From NCBI GenBank assembly GCA_023457175.1, contig JAEWMM010000105.1, positions 1 to 8,040 on the forward strand: a DNA stretch of 8,040 nt, given 5' to 3'. The stretch's first letter is position 1. The number at the start of each line of letters is the position of its first letter. Shown one piece after another: positions 1 to 6,924 of the stretch. Below the pieces are notes generated by a model that was not told the DNA's origin, did not search any database, and saw nothing but the letters and a program-made list of their open reading frames with translations. The position numbers and the translations under genes were made by a program. The DNA is from Bacillota bacterium (lineage in GTDB: Bacteria; Bacillota; Clostridia; Oscillospirales; Ruminococcaceae).

Positions 1-425
1 CGGTCATCCGCCACGCGGTGCGCAGAATCATTTCCGACATGCTGTCCGAATACAATATGACCGTCGTCATTTCGTCGCACAACCTGCGTGAGCTTGAGGA
101 TTTTTGTGACCGCGTCGGCCTCTTGCACCACGGTACGCTCAAACTGGAGTGCGCCATCGACCATATTCAGCTCGGCTTTTGCAAGGTGCAGGCGGTGTTT
201 AAGCCGATGCCCGAAAGCCTTGAGCTTGAGGATGTGCCGGTCATCTCCAAAGAGATTCGCGGCAGCGTGGCAACGATTATCTGCGCCGCGGGCGAAAAAG
301 AGGCGCTTGCCGCCGTCTCAAAGCTCAAGCCCATCCTGTGCGAAGCGGTCAGCCTGACGCTCGAAGAGGTATTTATCTATGAAATGGAGGCGGTCGGATA
401 TGACTACAGCAAAATCATCTTTTAA
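1..425 (+). CDS. ABC transporter ATP-binding protein, C-terminal part (5' end outside window)
   Basis: This is the last ~140 residues of a cytoplasmic ABC ATPase that would power the permease encoded next. The frame is open to the left edge; the visible part starts inside what looks like the D-loop region (a Val-Ile-Arg stretch, as in GLDPVxR). The switch/H-loop follows as VVISSHNLRELED, with the catalytic His at bases 78-80, and then DRVGLLHHGTL, the usual strand after the H-loop. The Walker A, signature and Walker B motifs lie upstream of the window. The C-terminal extension ends in SLTLEEVFIYEMEA, typical of the ABC-2/YtrB-like ATPases whose last helix reads 'LEEiFi'. The final codons overlap the permease start by 26 bases, which indicates translational coupling and a shared operon. 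The transported substrate cannot be told from the sequence; YtrB-type systems are often linked to cell-envelope stress or antimicrobial peptides. Confidence 0.93.
   Translation, partial: VIRHAVRRIISDMLSEYNMTVVISSHNLRELEDFCDRVGLLHHGTLKLECAIDHIQLGFCKVQAVFKPMPESLELEDVPVISKEIRGSVATIICAAGEKEALAAVSKLKPILCEAVSLTLEEVFIYEMEAVGYDYSKIIF
386..390 (+). promoter_or_regulatory. Ribosome binding site that sets the permease start
   Basis: GGAGG lies 9 bases before the ATG at 400. A more upstream in-frame ATG at 379 would place this sequence inside the coding region and has no comparable site of its own, so 400 is the preferred start. Confidence 0.7.
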
Positions 426-2061
426 TATGGCCCGCTTTTTGCCCGTTTATAAAAATCTTCTGCGCCGCAACCGTGGCAGCGCCCTCTTCTACGGCGCGCT
501 GGGATTTCTGTTTTTCAGCCTGCAATATCTTTTGAGCTTTTTGGAATATCTGCGGTATCCTTATCCTGAAAATGCGATTCGTACCTTTGAGCTTATCGGC
601 CCGGCCAACATTTATAACGGCTTTGCCGTAGTGTTTTTTACGGCCATGTCGCTGATTGTACCGGTGGTTATGGCGACGAATCTGTTCGGCTATATGCAGA
701 ACAAGCGCTCGGTGGATGTTTACCATGCGCTGCCGCTGACGAGAAGCGAATTGTATCTGGCAACCTCGGCGGCCGGCATCACGCTGATCTGGGTTCCCAT
801 GATTTTAAATTTTGTTCTGGTGGCGGGCTGCGCGCTCTTGGTGGGCGGTCAGTCGATGGGCATGATTTTTCTTGAGCTGCTTTGCTGGATGGTTATTACC
901 TTTGTGATATTTGCGCTGACGGCCTTTTCGGCGGTGAACGTGGGTACGACCTTTGACACAACCATCTTTTCAATAGGGTTAAACGCGTCGCTTGCCGCGG
1001 TGTATATGACCGTTATCGCGATTGGCAGCGCATTTCTGTACGGATTTTACGACATTGACAACGGCCTGCTGGTGGCCTACCGCCTGTCGCCGGTGTCTCT
1101 CATGATCGGTCGTCAGACGTTAAACGGCCTCAACGCGGCCAAGATGCTCAAGGAAAACAACATCGCCATTGCGCTGTGGCTGGCCGCGGGCGTTGCGGTG
1201 TTTATTATCGGGCTGCTGGTCTATAAAAGACGCCGTTCTGAGCAGGCCGAGTCGGTTGGTAACTTAGGCCCGCTGCAAATGTTTATGCGCAGCGTTGGCA
1301 CGCTGGTGGGCGGCGCTATGCTGGGCGCCATCTTCTGCGGCGTATTCGGCTTTGAGGCTTCCAAAGCGGTGTTTCTGGTCTCGGTTGCCGTCGGTGCGCT
1401 GGTCACCTATTTTATCGGCGACGTCATTCTGACCCGAACGGTGCGCTCAATCCCGCGCGCGCTGCCCGCGGCGCTGGCGACCACGCTGGGCGTCTGCCTG
1501 CTGGTTGGCGGTGTGATGTATGGCGGCTTTGGCTACGAAAAGCGTGTGCCCAATGCAGAATCGGTCGCTTCGGTCTCGTTGGAAAGCTACAGCAATCGCT
1601 ACGTCAACGAGCCGTCGCTCCATGAGGAATATAGCAGAACCTATTCGTTTGACGACCCTGCGTCGATTGAACTGATTCTCAGGGCACATCAGGCGCAGGT
1701 GCAGACGCATACCGCCAACAAGGCGGCGCTGGATCTCGAAGACACCTTTGACGGTTCGCTGCGCATCAGCTATACGCTTAAAAACGGCAAAACCCTTTCG
1801 CGCCGGTACTACGGTCTCTACGACGGCGCGCGGCAGGCGCTGCTCACGCTCGAAAGCCAACCCGAGCTTATTCGGCAGGCTCATGCCGCCTTTAAAGGCA
1901 CGGCCGACATGCTCTCTTCGGTGACGGTGGTTAACGCGCTGGGTAACGACCGCAAGACGTTGAGCCTGACCGACGAACAAAAGCAGCAGCTTTTAGAGGC
2001 CGTCCGCGCCGACCTGTTGAGCCAACCGGCCGATGAACTGGAAAACGGCGCACAGGCGTAG
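400..2061 (+). CDS. ABC transporter permease with DUF6449-like extracytoplasmic region, ended by an in-frame TAG
   Basis: From the ATG at 400 this encodes 553 residues. About nine membrane helices can be seen (roughly residues 27-48, 74-98, 121-148, 155-178, 193-215, 255-275, 297-318, 322-345 and 357-378). The cytoplasmic loop RSVDVYHALPLTRSELYL is a hallmark of ABC-2-type permeases in Clostridia ('D.yhaLPltR'). After the last helix comes a soluble region (380-553) with ISYTLKNGKTLSRRYY, the pattern of the DUF6449-type domain expected outside the membrane. The ORF then meets TAG, but the same frame stays open for another 215 codons (to 2709) with sequence that plausibly completes the domain. 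The native product is therefore probably ~769 residues and this gene is either truncated by a nonsense change, read through, or affected by a sequence error. It pairs with the overlapping ATPase gene upstream. I am sure of the permease assignment, less sure of the domain family name, which is recalled and not searched. Confidence 0.85.
   Translation: MTTAKSSFNMARFLPVYKNLLRRNRGSALFYGALGFLFFSLQYLLSFLEYLRYPYPENAIRTFELIGPANIYNGFAVVFFTAMSLIVPVVMATNLFGYMQNKRSVDVYHALPLTRSELYLATSAAGITLIWVPMILNFVLVAGCALLVGGQSMGMIFLELLCWMVITFVIFALTAFSAVNVGTTFDTTIFSIGLNASLAAVYMTVIAIGSAFLYGFYDIDNGLLVAYRLSPVSLMIGRQTLNGLNAAKMLKENNIAIALWLAAGVAVFIIGLLVYKRRRSEQAESVGNLGPLQMFMRSVGTLVGGAMLGAIFCGVFGFEASKAVFLVSVAVGALVTYFIGDVILTRTVRSIPRALPAALATTLGVCLLVGGVMYGGFGYEKRVPNAESVASVSLESYSNRYVNEPSLHEEYSRTYSFDDPASIELILRAHQAQVQTHTANKAALDLEDTFDGSLRISYTLKNGKTLSRRYYGLYDGARQALLTLESQPELIRQAHAAFKGTADMLSSVTVVNALGNDRKTLSLTDEQKQQLLEAVRADLLSQPADELENGAQA
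2059..2061 (+). other. In-frame amber codon splitting the permease reading frame
   Basis: TAG follows the codons for ENGAQA and is followed in the same frame by GGC TAT GTA AAA ATG, with no other stop until TAA at 2707-2709. Every other gene whose end is visible here stops with TAA or TGA, so this is the only TAG terminus in the window. It may be a nonsense mutation, a readthrough or recoding site, or a sequence error. Confidence 0.75.
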
Positions 2062-2073
2062 GGCTATGTAAAA

Positions 2074-2709
2074 ATGGAGTACCGGTATATCCAGCAGAAG
2101 GGCGGAAGAGTTGTCACCACTCAATATGCGGGTGGTGTGGCGGTTGCTGTGGAGGAGTCCGCCCAGCCGCTGGCGGAGCAGGACTATTCCGTCTCGACCA
2201 GCGAGGTGCTTGTCACTGAAAGCTTTAAGAACACCCGTGCATTGCTTGAGCAGTTCGGCGCCGGCCAGCAGATGCAAAACGATTTTTCTAAGGTGAATAA
2301 GGCTTATATCGGCGTCATCGGTTACCGTTTGCGCAACTGGGACACCATTGTGGTGCAGTCTTCGGCCGATCGAATCTACGAGCTTAATGACGCGATACTG
2401 CATTCCTATTACGATAAAGAATATTACAGCGAGAACGGTGAGCGATCCAGAGCCTTTGTCGAAATTGATTCGGCGCAGCTGGCCGCTATCCGCAAGGATC
2501 TGACCAACATCTACGTGCCGCAGACGGGCAAGCCCTATGTAGCCGTCGGTATTTCGGGCCAAGAAAACGGCCAGGAGGTTATCACCGGTTACTACTATAT
2601 GCCGCTGGAGGCCTTGTCCGAGCAGATGAAATACAAGGTGTGCGAGAGCGCCTTAAACGAATACGACCGGGACTACCTGATCAATTTGGGATACCACTAT
2701 TTCGGTTAA
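2074..2709 (+). CDS. C-terminal continuation of the DUF6449-like permease region (separate ORF after TAG)
   Basis: This encodes 211 residues from the first ATG after the amber codon, in the same frame as the permease. It has no signal peptide and no membrane helix, and its composition is that of a soluble, beta-rich domain (EYRYIQQKGGRVVTT, then VGYRLRN-type and VAVGISGQ-type strands and a final helix SEQMKYKVCESALNEY). If made alone it would stay in the cytoplasm, whereas the region it appears to complete belongs on the outer face of the membrane; this argues that it is the tail of the upstream gene. The ATG at 2074 has only a weak GGG (2061-2063) as a possible ribosome binding site, so independent initiation, perhaps by reinitiation after the TAG, would be inefficient. 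A lone cytoplasmic protein remains possible. Confidence 0.65.
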   Translation: MEYRYIQQKGGRVVTTQYAGGVAVAVEESAQPLAEQDYSVSTSEVLVTESFKNTRALLEQFGAGQQMQNDFSKVNKAYIGVIGYRLRNWDTIVVQSSADRIYELNDAILHSYYDKEYYSENGERSRAFVEIDSAQLAAIRKDLTNIYVPQTGKPYVAVGISGQENGQEVITGYYYMPLEALSEQMKYKVCESALNEYDRDYLINLGYHYFG

Positions 2710-2752
2710 CGCAGCAGAACGGGACAAAATGCAGTAAAAAAGGAGAAGCGCC

Positions 2753-3223
2753 ATGCCACTGTCGGTAAAGATGAGCAAATCTGAATATGCGCACCGCTAT
2801 GACGATCTTGCGGATGCGCTTTACAGGCTGGCACTCTATTTGCTTGGCGATGCGGCCGAGGCGCGTTACGCTATGGCTGAGGTCTTTGTCGAAGGCTATA
2901 CCACCTACGCGGGGCAGAGCTTTGAGCAGCGGATGCTCGCGGTGCTGTGGCAGGTGGCCAAGGGATGCGAACCGGTCTGCGGCGACCTCTATCGGCACAA
3001 TATGCTGGCGGCTGTGACGCTGCCGCCCGACGACACCGACAGCGCCCGCTTATTTCAAATGCTGGGCCAAATGGCGCTATCTGAGCGGGCGATGCTGCTG
3101 CTGTCGGTGCTGCAACGCCAGCCGGTTGACACCATAGCATGGCTGCTTGGCCGCCCGCAGGGAGAGGTAAGCCGGTCGCTCAAACAGCTTTGTGATCAGG
3201 TGCGCCGTACCATGGCGGCATAA
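2753..3223 (+). CDS. Divergent sigma-70-like (ECF-type) protein
   Basis: The 156-residue product has the two-part layout of a small ECF sigma factor. Residues 16-50 (YDDLADALYRLALYLLGD, then MAEVFVEGY) resemble region 2.1-2.2, where typical members read 'ly.lA..ylgn..dAeDa.qevFl.ly'. Residues 96-153 resemble region 4: a helix that normally carries 'L.e..R.vl.L', here LSERAMLLLSVL, then VDTIAWLLGRPQGEVSRSL as a helix-turn-helix. The acidic residues usual in region 2.2 are largely missing (AAEARYAMAE), so promoter-melting or core-binding activity is uncertain. The start at 2753 is backed by AGGAG at 2741-2745, 7 bases away. It lies 43 bases after the permease frame with no promoter evident, so it is probably co-transcribed; a terminator follows at once. 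No anti-sigma gene is adjacent. It could instead be a sigma-like DNA-binding regulator of the transporter. Confidence 0.55.
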   Translation: MPLSVKMSKSEYAHRYDDLADALYRLALYLLGDAAEARYAMAEVFVEGYTTYAGQSFEQRMLAVLWQVAKGCEPVCGDLYRHNMLAAVTLPPDDTDSARLFQMLGQMALSERAMLLLSVLQRQPVDTIAWLLGRPQGEVSRSLKQLCDQVRRTMAA

Positions 3224-3224
3224 C

Positions 3225-3272
3225 AAAAAGCGCGGTCTCTTGCCAGCAACGGGCGAGAGACCGTGCTTTTTT
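3225..3272 (+). terminator. Intrinsic terminator of the transporter/sigma-like unit
   Basis: Two arms (3225-3244 and 3251-3272) pair through a CGGTCTCT/AGAGACCG core, extended on both sides with one mismatch on each side of that core, around a 6-base loop AGCAAC. The arm ends in six T residues at 3267-3272. The A-run at the base (3225-3229) means it could also work on the opposite strand. Confidence 0.9.
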
Positions 3273-3332
3273 GCACTCGCTCCACTTTACGGCGGCAGTT
3301 CCCTATGCTAAAATGTTATAAAATGGGTTTAC

Positions 3333-3338
3333 TATAAT
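3333..3338 (+). promoter_or_regulatory. Probable -10 box for the small glycine-zipper gene
   Basis: A perfect TATAAT stands 23 bases before the ATG at 3362, in an AT-rich stretch after the preceding terminator. No good -35 hexamer is found at 16-18 bases upstream (the sequence there is like AAAATG), and there is no TG extension, so an activator or alternative sigma factor may be needed. The short leader carries the GGTGGGGG ribosome binding site (3345-3352). Confidence 0.5.
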
Positions 3339-3361
3339 ATTGCGGGTGGGGGAAAACAGAC

Positions 3362-3574
3362 ATGAATAATAAGAACAGTTTTAACTGGCAAGAGCGGGAT
3401 GAGGCGCATGACGACGGTAAAATAAGCTATGTCGCTTTTGGCATGCTCTCAGGCACTGGTCTGGGGAGTGCCATAGGCGGCATAATATTCAATAATATGC
3501 TGGCGGGTATTATCATAGGCGTGTGCTTAGGGGTGACATCGGGCGTCATAATGGACTTGGTTAGCAATCGGTAA
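3362..3574 (+). CDS. Small two-helix glycine-zipper membrane protein
   Basis: The 70-residue product has an acidic, polar N-terminus (1-20, with ERDEAHDDGK) and two predicted membrane helices (~22-43 and ~45-66) joined by a short FNNML turn. Both helices have an exact GxxxGxxxGxxxG spacing: G27, G31, G35, G39 in the first and G49, G53, G57, G61 in the second. Such glycine zippers pack helices tightly and are known in channel-forming, oligomeric and some toxin-like membrane proteins. The gene stands alone between two terminators, with its own -10 box and a GGTGGGGG ribosome binding site about 9 bases before the start. It uses ATA for isoleucine several times, more than its neighbours do. I do not recognise a named family. 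Membrane location is well supported; function is unknown. Confidence 0.8.
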   Translation: MNNKNSFNWQERDEAHDDGKISYVAFGMLSGTGLGSAIGGIIFNNMLAGIIIGVCLGVTSGVIMDLVSNR

Positions 3575-3598
3575 CCGTTATATTTTTAAGGATTGCCC

Positions 3599-3647
3599 AA
3601 AACAAAGAGGCTGTGGCAGGACATCTGTTGAGGTGCCTGCCACAGCC
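3599..3647 (-). terminator. Terminator downstream of the cardiolipin synthase gene
   Basis: Perfect 12-bp arms GGCTGTGGCAGG (3609-3620) and CCTGCCACAGCC (3636-3647) enclose a 15-base loop that can pair further near its base. Read on the minus strand the stem is followed by TCTTTGTTTT, a proper U-rich tail. The plus-strand side has a weaker tail (CTTTT after nine bases) but may still stop transcripts of the small membrane gene. Confidence 0.85.
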
Positions 3648-3678
3648 TTGCTGACTTTTGGAAAAGCCGGACGTATAG

Positions 3679-5208
3679 TCAAAACAGCGGTGCAAAGGGG
3701 CGCAGCACAGCGGCTACGGCACGCTGCCAGAGCGGGTAGCGCCGGGTGTCCCCAAAGGTTACCTCGCGGCAACAGGCCAGCGTGCTTTGCATGTCACTTA
3801 AAACACTTTTGACGGCCGAACTGCCGTAAAGGCAGACCGCGCATTCAAAATGCAGGTAGAAGCTGCGGAAGTCGAGGTTGGTTGTACCCACCATGGCGGT
3901 GATGTCGTCGCTTACCAGCTGCTTTGCATGGATGAAGCCGGGCTGGTATTCGAAGATGCGCACGCCGTACCGCAGCAGCGCCCCATAATAGCTGCGTGAA
4001 ACGGTGTGGACATACCATTTGTCGGGCACGCCCGGCGTAATAATGCGCACATCCACCCCCGAGAGCGCCGCCGTGCCCAACGCCAGAACCATCTCGTGCC
4101 CCAGCACCAGATAGGGAGTGGTGATATAAATATATTTTGTCGCGCGCGAAATAGCCTGCAGGCAAAAGGTCTCGGCGACATAGAGATTGTCCAAGGGGCT
4201 GTCGCCGAACGCCTGCGCAAATCCGTCGCTTTGGCAGGTGACGGTGGGTACAAAGTCAGAAAAATCCTGTAGCTGTTCGCCGTTTGCAAAGCCCCACAGC
4301 CCTAAAAACAGCAGTGTCAGATTCCAGACGCCGTGGCCCTTGAGCAGCACGCCGGAGTCCTTCCAGTGGGCGCAGCGGGGCAGCCGGTTGATATATTCGT
4401 CAGCGAGGTTGGCGCCCCCGCAAAAGCCGACATTGCCGTCGATGATGCAGAGCTTTCGGTGGTCTCGGTAGTTCATCGAGGCGTTTAAGTGTATACGGCA
4501 GGGGTTGAACACCGTTACCTCAATACCCTTTTGACGCAGCGCCTTTTCGTAATGGCGCGGCAACCGGTTTATAGTACCCACGTCGTCGTACATCAGCCGT
4601 ACCAGAACCCCCGCGCGGATCTTTTTTTCGAGTATCGCAAGGATGCGATCCCACAGCAGGCCGGGGGCGATGATAAAATACTCTAAAAATATAAATTTTT
4701 CGGCGGCTTCAAGCTCTTGACACATGCGCTCAAACAGGGTGCTGCCGGAGGGAAAAAATTCGCAGGCGGTGTGCGGCCACGCCGCAAAGCCGGTGCAGTT
4801 TTTCAGGTAAACACTCTGCGCCGCCAGATGCTTATCGAGCGTCATAAGCGCCGTTTCGCTGCCGGCATCCATGCACACCGGCGACAGGCTCTGCTGGTAA
4901 TAGGCGATCAGCTGCCGCTTTAAACGCCGGGGCAGGCGCTTGTTACCCATCAACAGGTATATCATGCCGCCCAAAATGGGCACCATGAGTATCAGTACCA
5001 CCCAGGCCAGCTTATAATAAGGGTTGTCGTGCTTTGAGACGATGTATAAGACGGCGACCATGCTCATCATGTGCAGCAGCAGCGCCAGCGCGGGTGAACG
5101 CCGCGCCATCAGCCAGATGGCGCAAAAAAGCAGCGCTGCCTCCAAGAGAACAAAGGCCGGCAGCAGCACGGCGCGGCTGCAGAGCAGACGTGTCAGTCGT
5201 GGCTTCAT
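3679..5208 (-). CDS. cls: Cardiolipin synthase (phospholipase D superfamily)
   Basis: The 509-residue length and layout match bacterial cardiolipin synthases, which join two phosphatidylglycerol molecules into cardiolipin and glycerol at the inner face of the membrane. The N-terminus has two or three hydrophobic helices (~11-34, 40-57, 68-87) of the PLDc_N type, including the NPYYKLAWVVLILMVPILGG stretch. Two HKD catalytic motifs are intact: HRKLCIID (H250, K252, D257), followed by GFCGGANLADEY, and HAKQLVSD (H427, K429, D434), followed by GTTNLDFRSF. The start at 5208 has AAGGAGA five bases upstream. The gene is transcribed alone, divergently from the HD-domain gene, and ends at the terminator at 3599-3647. 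Other phosphatidyltransferases of this superfamily are conceivable, but membrane helices plus two HKD motifs at this length favour cardiolipin synthase. Confidence 0.93.
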   Translation of the reverse strand: MKPRLTRLLCSRAVLLPAFVLLEAALLFCAIWLMARRSPALALLLHMMSMVAVLYIVSKHDNPYYKLAWVVLILMVPILGGMIYLLMGNKRLPRRLKRQLIAYYQQSLSPVCMDAGSETALMTLDKHLAAQSVYLKNCTGFAAWPHTACEFFPSGSTLFERMCQELEAAEKFIFLEYFIIAPGLLWDRILAILEKKIRAGVLVRLMYDDVGTINRLPRHYEKALRQKGIEVTVFNPCRIHLNASMNYRDHRKLCIIDGNVGFCGGANLADEYINRLPRCAHWKDSGVLLKGHGVWNLTLLFLGLWGFANGEQLQDFSDFVPTVTCQSDGFAQAFGDSPLDNLYVAETFCLQAISRATKYIYITTPYLVLGHEMVLALGTAALSGVDVRIITPGVPDKWYVHTVSRSYYGALLRYGVRIFEYQPGFIHAKQLVSDDITAMVGTTNLDFRSFYLHFECAVCLYGSSAVKSVLSDMQSTLACCREVTFGDTRRYPLWQRAVAAVLRPFAPLF

Positions 5209-5225
5209 AAAGTCTCCTTACATGA

Positions 5226-5254
5226 TTGCAAATTTAACATGGCCGCAGTATACT
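5226..5254 (+). promoter_or_regulatory. Promoter of the HD-domain gene within the divergent intergenic region
   Basis: TTGCAA (5226-5231) and TATACT (5249-5254) are separated by 17 bases, a good fit to a housekeeping sigma promoter; initiation would fall near 5261. AGTATACT (5247-5254) is palindromic, so a TATACT also reads on the minus strand toward the cardiolipin synthase gene, although its -35 (TTTTAG) is poor. The two promoters might overlap and compete. Confidence 0.6.
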
Positions 5255-5302
5255 AAAAGCTGTATAAAACTAAAAGTGTGAAAAATTAAGGGAGAGACCC
5301 GA

Positions 5303-5962
5303 ATGGTAACCTATGGAGAAGTTTCAAACAGCGAGGAAATTAAGGCCTACATCCGTCAGGCCGACGCATCGCTTTTAAGCATGGGCTTTACCGAGCACAG
5401 CTTTGCGCATGTGGTGCGCACCGCCACCGTGACGCAGAACATATTAACCGACCTGGGCTACGACGCCCGCACCATCGAGCTGGCAAAGATCGCGGGCTTT
5501 ATGCACGATATCGGCAACGTCGTCAACCGCATCGACCACGCACAGTCCGGCGCGGTTATGGCTTTTCGCATTCTGGATAAAATGGGCATGGAGCCTTCGG
5601 AGGTGGCGCAGGTGGTATCGGCCATCGGTAACCACGACGAGCACACCGCCCACCCGGTCAACGCGCTGGCTGCCGCGTTGATTCTCGCGGATAAAAGCGA
5701 CGTTCGCCGCTCGCGCGTGCGCAACCGCTATATTGCGAGCTTTGACATCCACGACCGTGTCAACTACTCGGTTGAGCAGTCGTCGCTTAAAATTGACAAG
5801 CAGTCGCGCACCGCCACACTGGTATTGACCATCGATTCCAAGGTGAGCACGCTTGCGGATTATTTTGAGATTTTTCTCGAACGTATGCTGCTCTGCCGCA
5901 AGGCGGCTAAATTTTTTGATTTTCAGTTCCACCTGATTATCAATGGCGTTGCGATGATGTAA
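5303..5962 (+). CDS. HD-domain phosphohydrolase-like protein
   Basis: The 219-residue soluble protein carries a full set of HD-domain metal ligands: H36 (SFAHVVRT), H68-D69 (AGFMHDIGN), H79 (IDHAQSG), H111-D112 (IGNHDEH) and D130 (ILADKSDVRRSRVRN). The pattern H...HD...H...HD...D resembles the HD proteins that bind two metals and hydrolyse phosphodiesters or phosphate esters of nucleotides. Residues ~150-219 form a separate beta/alpha tail (TATLVLTIDSK, then YFEIFLERMLLCRKAAKFF and a final LIINGV strand) that recurs in clostridial members. The substrate cannot be deduced. The start at 5303 has AAGGGAG (5288-5294) 8 bases upstream and a matching promoter. It is divergent from the cardiolipin synthase gene and ends before a terminator, so it is likely a single-gene transcript. 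Confidence 0.85.
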   Translation: MVTYGEVSNSEEIKAYIRQADASLLSMGFTEHSFAHVVRTATVTQNILTDLGYDARTIELAKIAGFMHDIGNVVNRIDHAQSGAVMAFRILDKMGMEPSEVAQVVSAIGNHDEHTAHPVNALAAALILADKSDVRRSRVRNRYIASFDIHDRVNYSVEQSSLKIDKQSRTATLVLTIDSKVSTLADYFEIFLERMLLCRKAAKFFDFQFHLIINGVAMM

Positions 5963-6070
5963 AATCGCATTGCTTTACTTTAACCAAATTGCACAGGGCT
6001 ATTCCATTGCTTTAAAACGCGACGGTAATTTTTTACTTTTACACCCGCCGCAGCAGCTAAAATACAGCAA

Positions 6071-6120
6071 ACAGCCGACACACGGCCCTTGAAGGGACGC
6101 ATGTCGGCTGTAAATTTTTT
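6071..6120 (+). terminator. Terminator after the HD-domain gene
   Basis: Perfect 10-bp arms ACAGCCGACA (6071-6080) and TGTCGGCTGT (6102-6111) enclose a loop that holds an inner CCCT/AGGG hairpin. AAA and then six T residues follow (6115-6120). It lies between convergent genes; the minus-strand tail is weaker (TTGCTGTATTTT) but could serve the gene ending at 6160. The rest of the 5963-6159 gap shows only a short direct repeat, CATTGCTTTA (5968-5977 and 6005-6014), with no evident function. Confidence 0.85.
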
Positions 6121-6159
6121 GTGTCAGATGTATAATCGGGTGGTTGTTAAGCTGATCCG

Positions 6160-6885
6160 TCAGTCAGGGGCCAAATTTTGCCGTGCCCGCCATTCCAGAT
6201 AGTCTTCCGGCAGCTGCTCCTCGGACCTTTTCTGTGTGTGCCGCAGCAAGAGCCGCTCGGTCAAGGGGTCAAACGTGTCCGCGGGCAGGGTGGCAATTTC
6301 ATACATGCCGTTTTTGTCGGCATAGATGAGCTGAATAGCGGTAAAATGATAGTCCTCGCCCATAAGATCGATGATTTTTTTGGCGATTTGGGCCGGCGCT
6401 TTTTGGCTCTCGTCCTCGGTCAGATTCGCCGTGTTGTAAACGCCCAGCACGTAGAGCCACTGCGACTTTCTCGTGTAGTCGTTGGCATCGAGCGCCGTGC
6501 CCACCATAATTGAGTCGGGCAGTGTCAACTCAGGCGGAAACTGTCCAACCACGGCACGGCGGTAGTCCGCTCGCGCTGTTTTGCCAATCACTTCATTAAA
6601 CGGGCCGTCATAAATGGTGTTTTGCCACAGGTTGTATTTTAGTCGTCTGTCGTTGCCCAAATCTGCGTAATAGCCGCTGTTGTACCAGTCATGATGCACC
6701 GCCTCAATTGAGACCTCAGGCATTTGGCTGCGGACATAGGCCGATAATTGATGCCGGGCGATCAGAACGCCCGCTATGGGAATGTACTGGGTGCCATAGC
6801 AGAGCAAAAGGCCGACGCCGACAACCAGCGCCAGCAATGACCGGCGCAGGCATTTACTGATGAAATCTTTGCGCGCTTCGGTCAT
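6160..6885 (-). CDS. Membrane-anchored protein of unknown function
   Basis: From ATG at 6885 the product has 241 residues. A basic N-terminus (TEARKDFISKCLRR) precedes one hydrophobic helix (~15-31, LLALVVGVGLLLCY), so it is probably anchored with the rest outside. The exported part begins with an amphipathic stretch and then alternates short beta strands with tyrosine- and aspartate-rich turns (HHDWYNSGYYADL, then WQNTIYDGPFNEVIG), loosely like the DUF3139/YfjL-type small envelope proteins of Firmicutes; this likeness is weak. There is no lipobox and no catalytic motif I can name. A TTG at 6909 in the same frame would add eight residues, but ATG 6885 has GGAAGGGGG (6896-6904) at a 10-base spacing and is preferred. 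It follows the DUF3006-NiaR gene by 87 bases on the same strand with a small hairpin between, so co-transcription is uncertain. Confidence 0.7.
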   Translation of the reverse strand: MTEARKDFISKCLRRSLLALVVGVGLLLCYGTQYIPIAGVLIARHQLSAYVRSQMPEVSIEAVHHDWYNSGYYADLGNDRRLKYNLWQNTIYDGPFNEVIGKTARADYRRAVVGQFPPELTLPDSIMVGTALDANDYTRKSQWLYVLGVYNTANLTEDESQKAPAQIAKKIIDLMGEDYHFTAIQLIYADKNGMYEIATLPADTFDPLTERLLLRHTQKRSEEQLPEDYLEWRARQNLAPD

Positions 6886-6924
6886 AGATGCATGGCCCCC
6901 TTCCGGCAAGATGCCCGCAGATTA

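Noticed and set aside
379..399. Upstream ATG at 379 as start of the permease
   Set aside because: It would place a good GGAGG site inside the gene and has none of its own; ATG 400 fits better.
1447..2562. Long open frames on the minus strand (1447-1980 and 1993-2562) opposite the permease frame
   Set aside because: They are rich in Arg, Val and His with no family likeness or ribosome binding site, as expected for the antisense of a GC-rich gene. The plus-strand frame has clear membrane helices and domain motifs.
5444..5932. A 162-codon open frame opposite the HD-domain gene
   Set aside because: The plus strand encodes a full set of HD ligands with a promoter and ribosome binding site; the minus frame has none of these.
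5968..6120. Possible short transcript in the gap: TTGCAC at 5989, a weak TTAAAA 17 bases on, and the terminator at 6071-6120; also a CATTGCTTTA direct repeat
   Set aside because: The -10 matches only three of six positions, and the hairpin is fully explained as the terminator of the HD-domain gene. Two copies of a 10-base repeat are too little to call an element.
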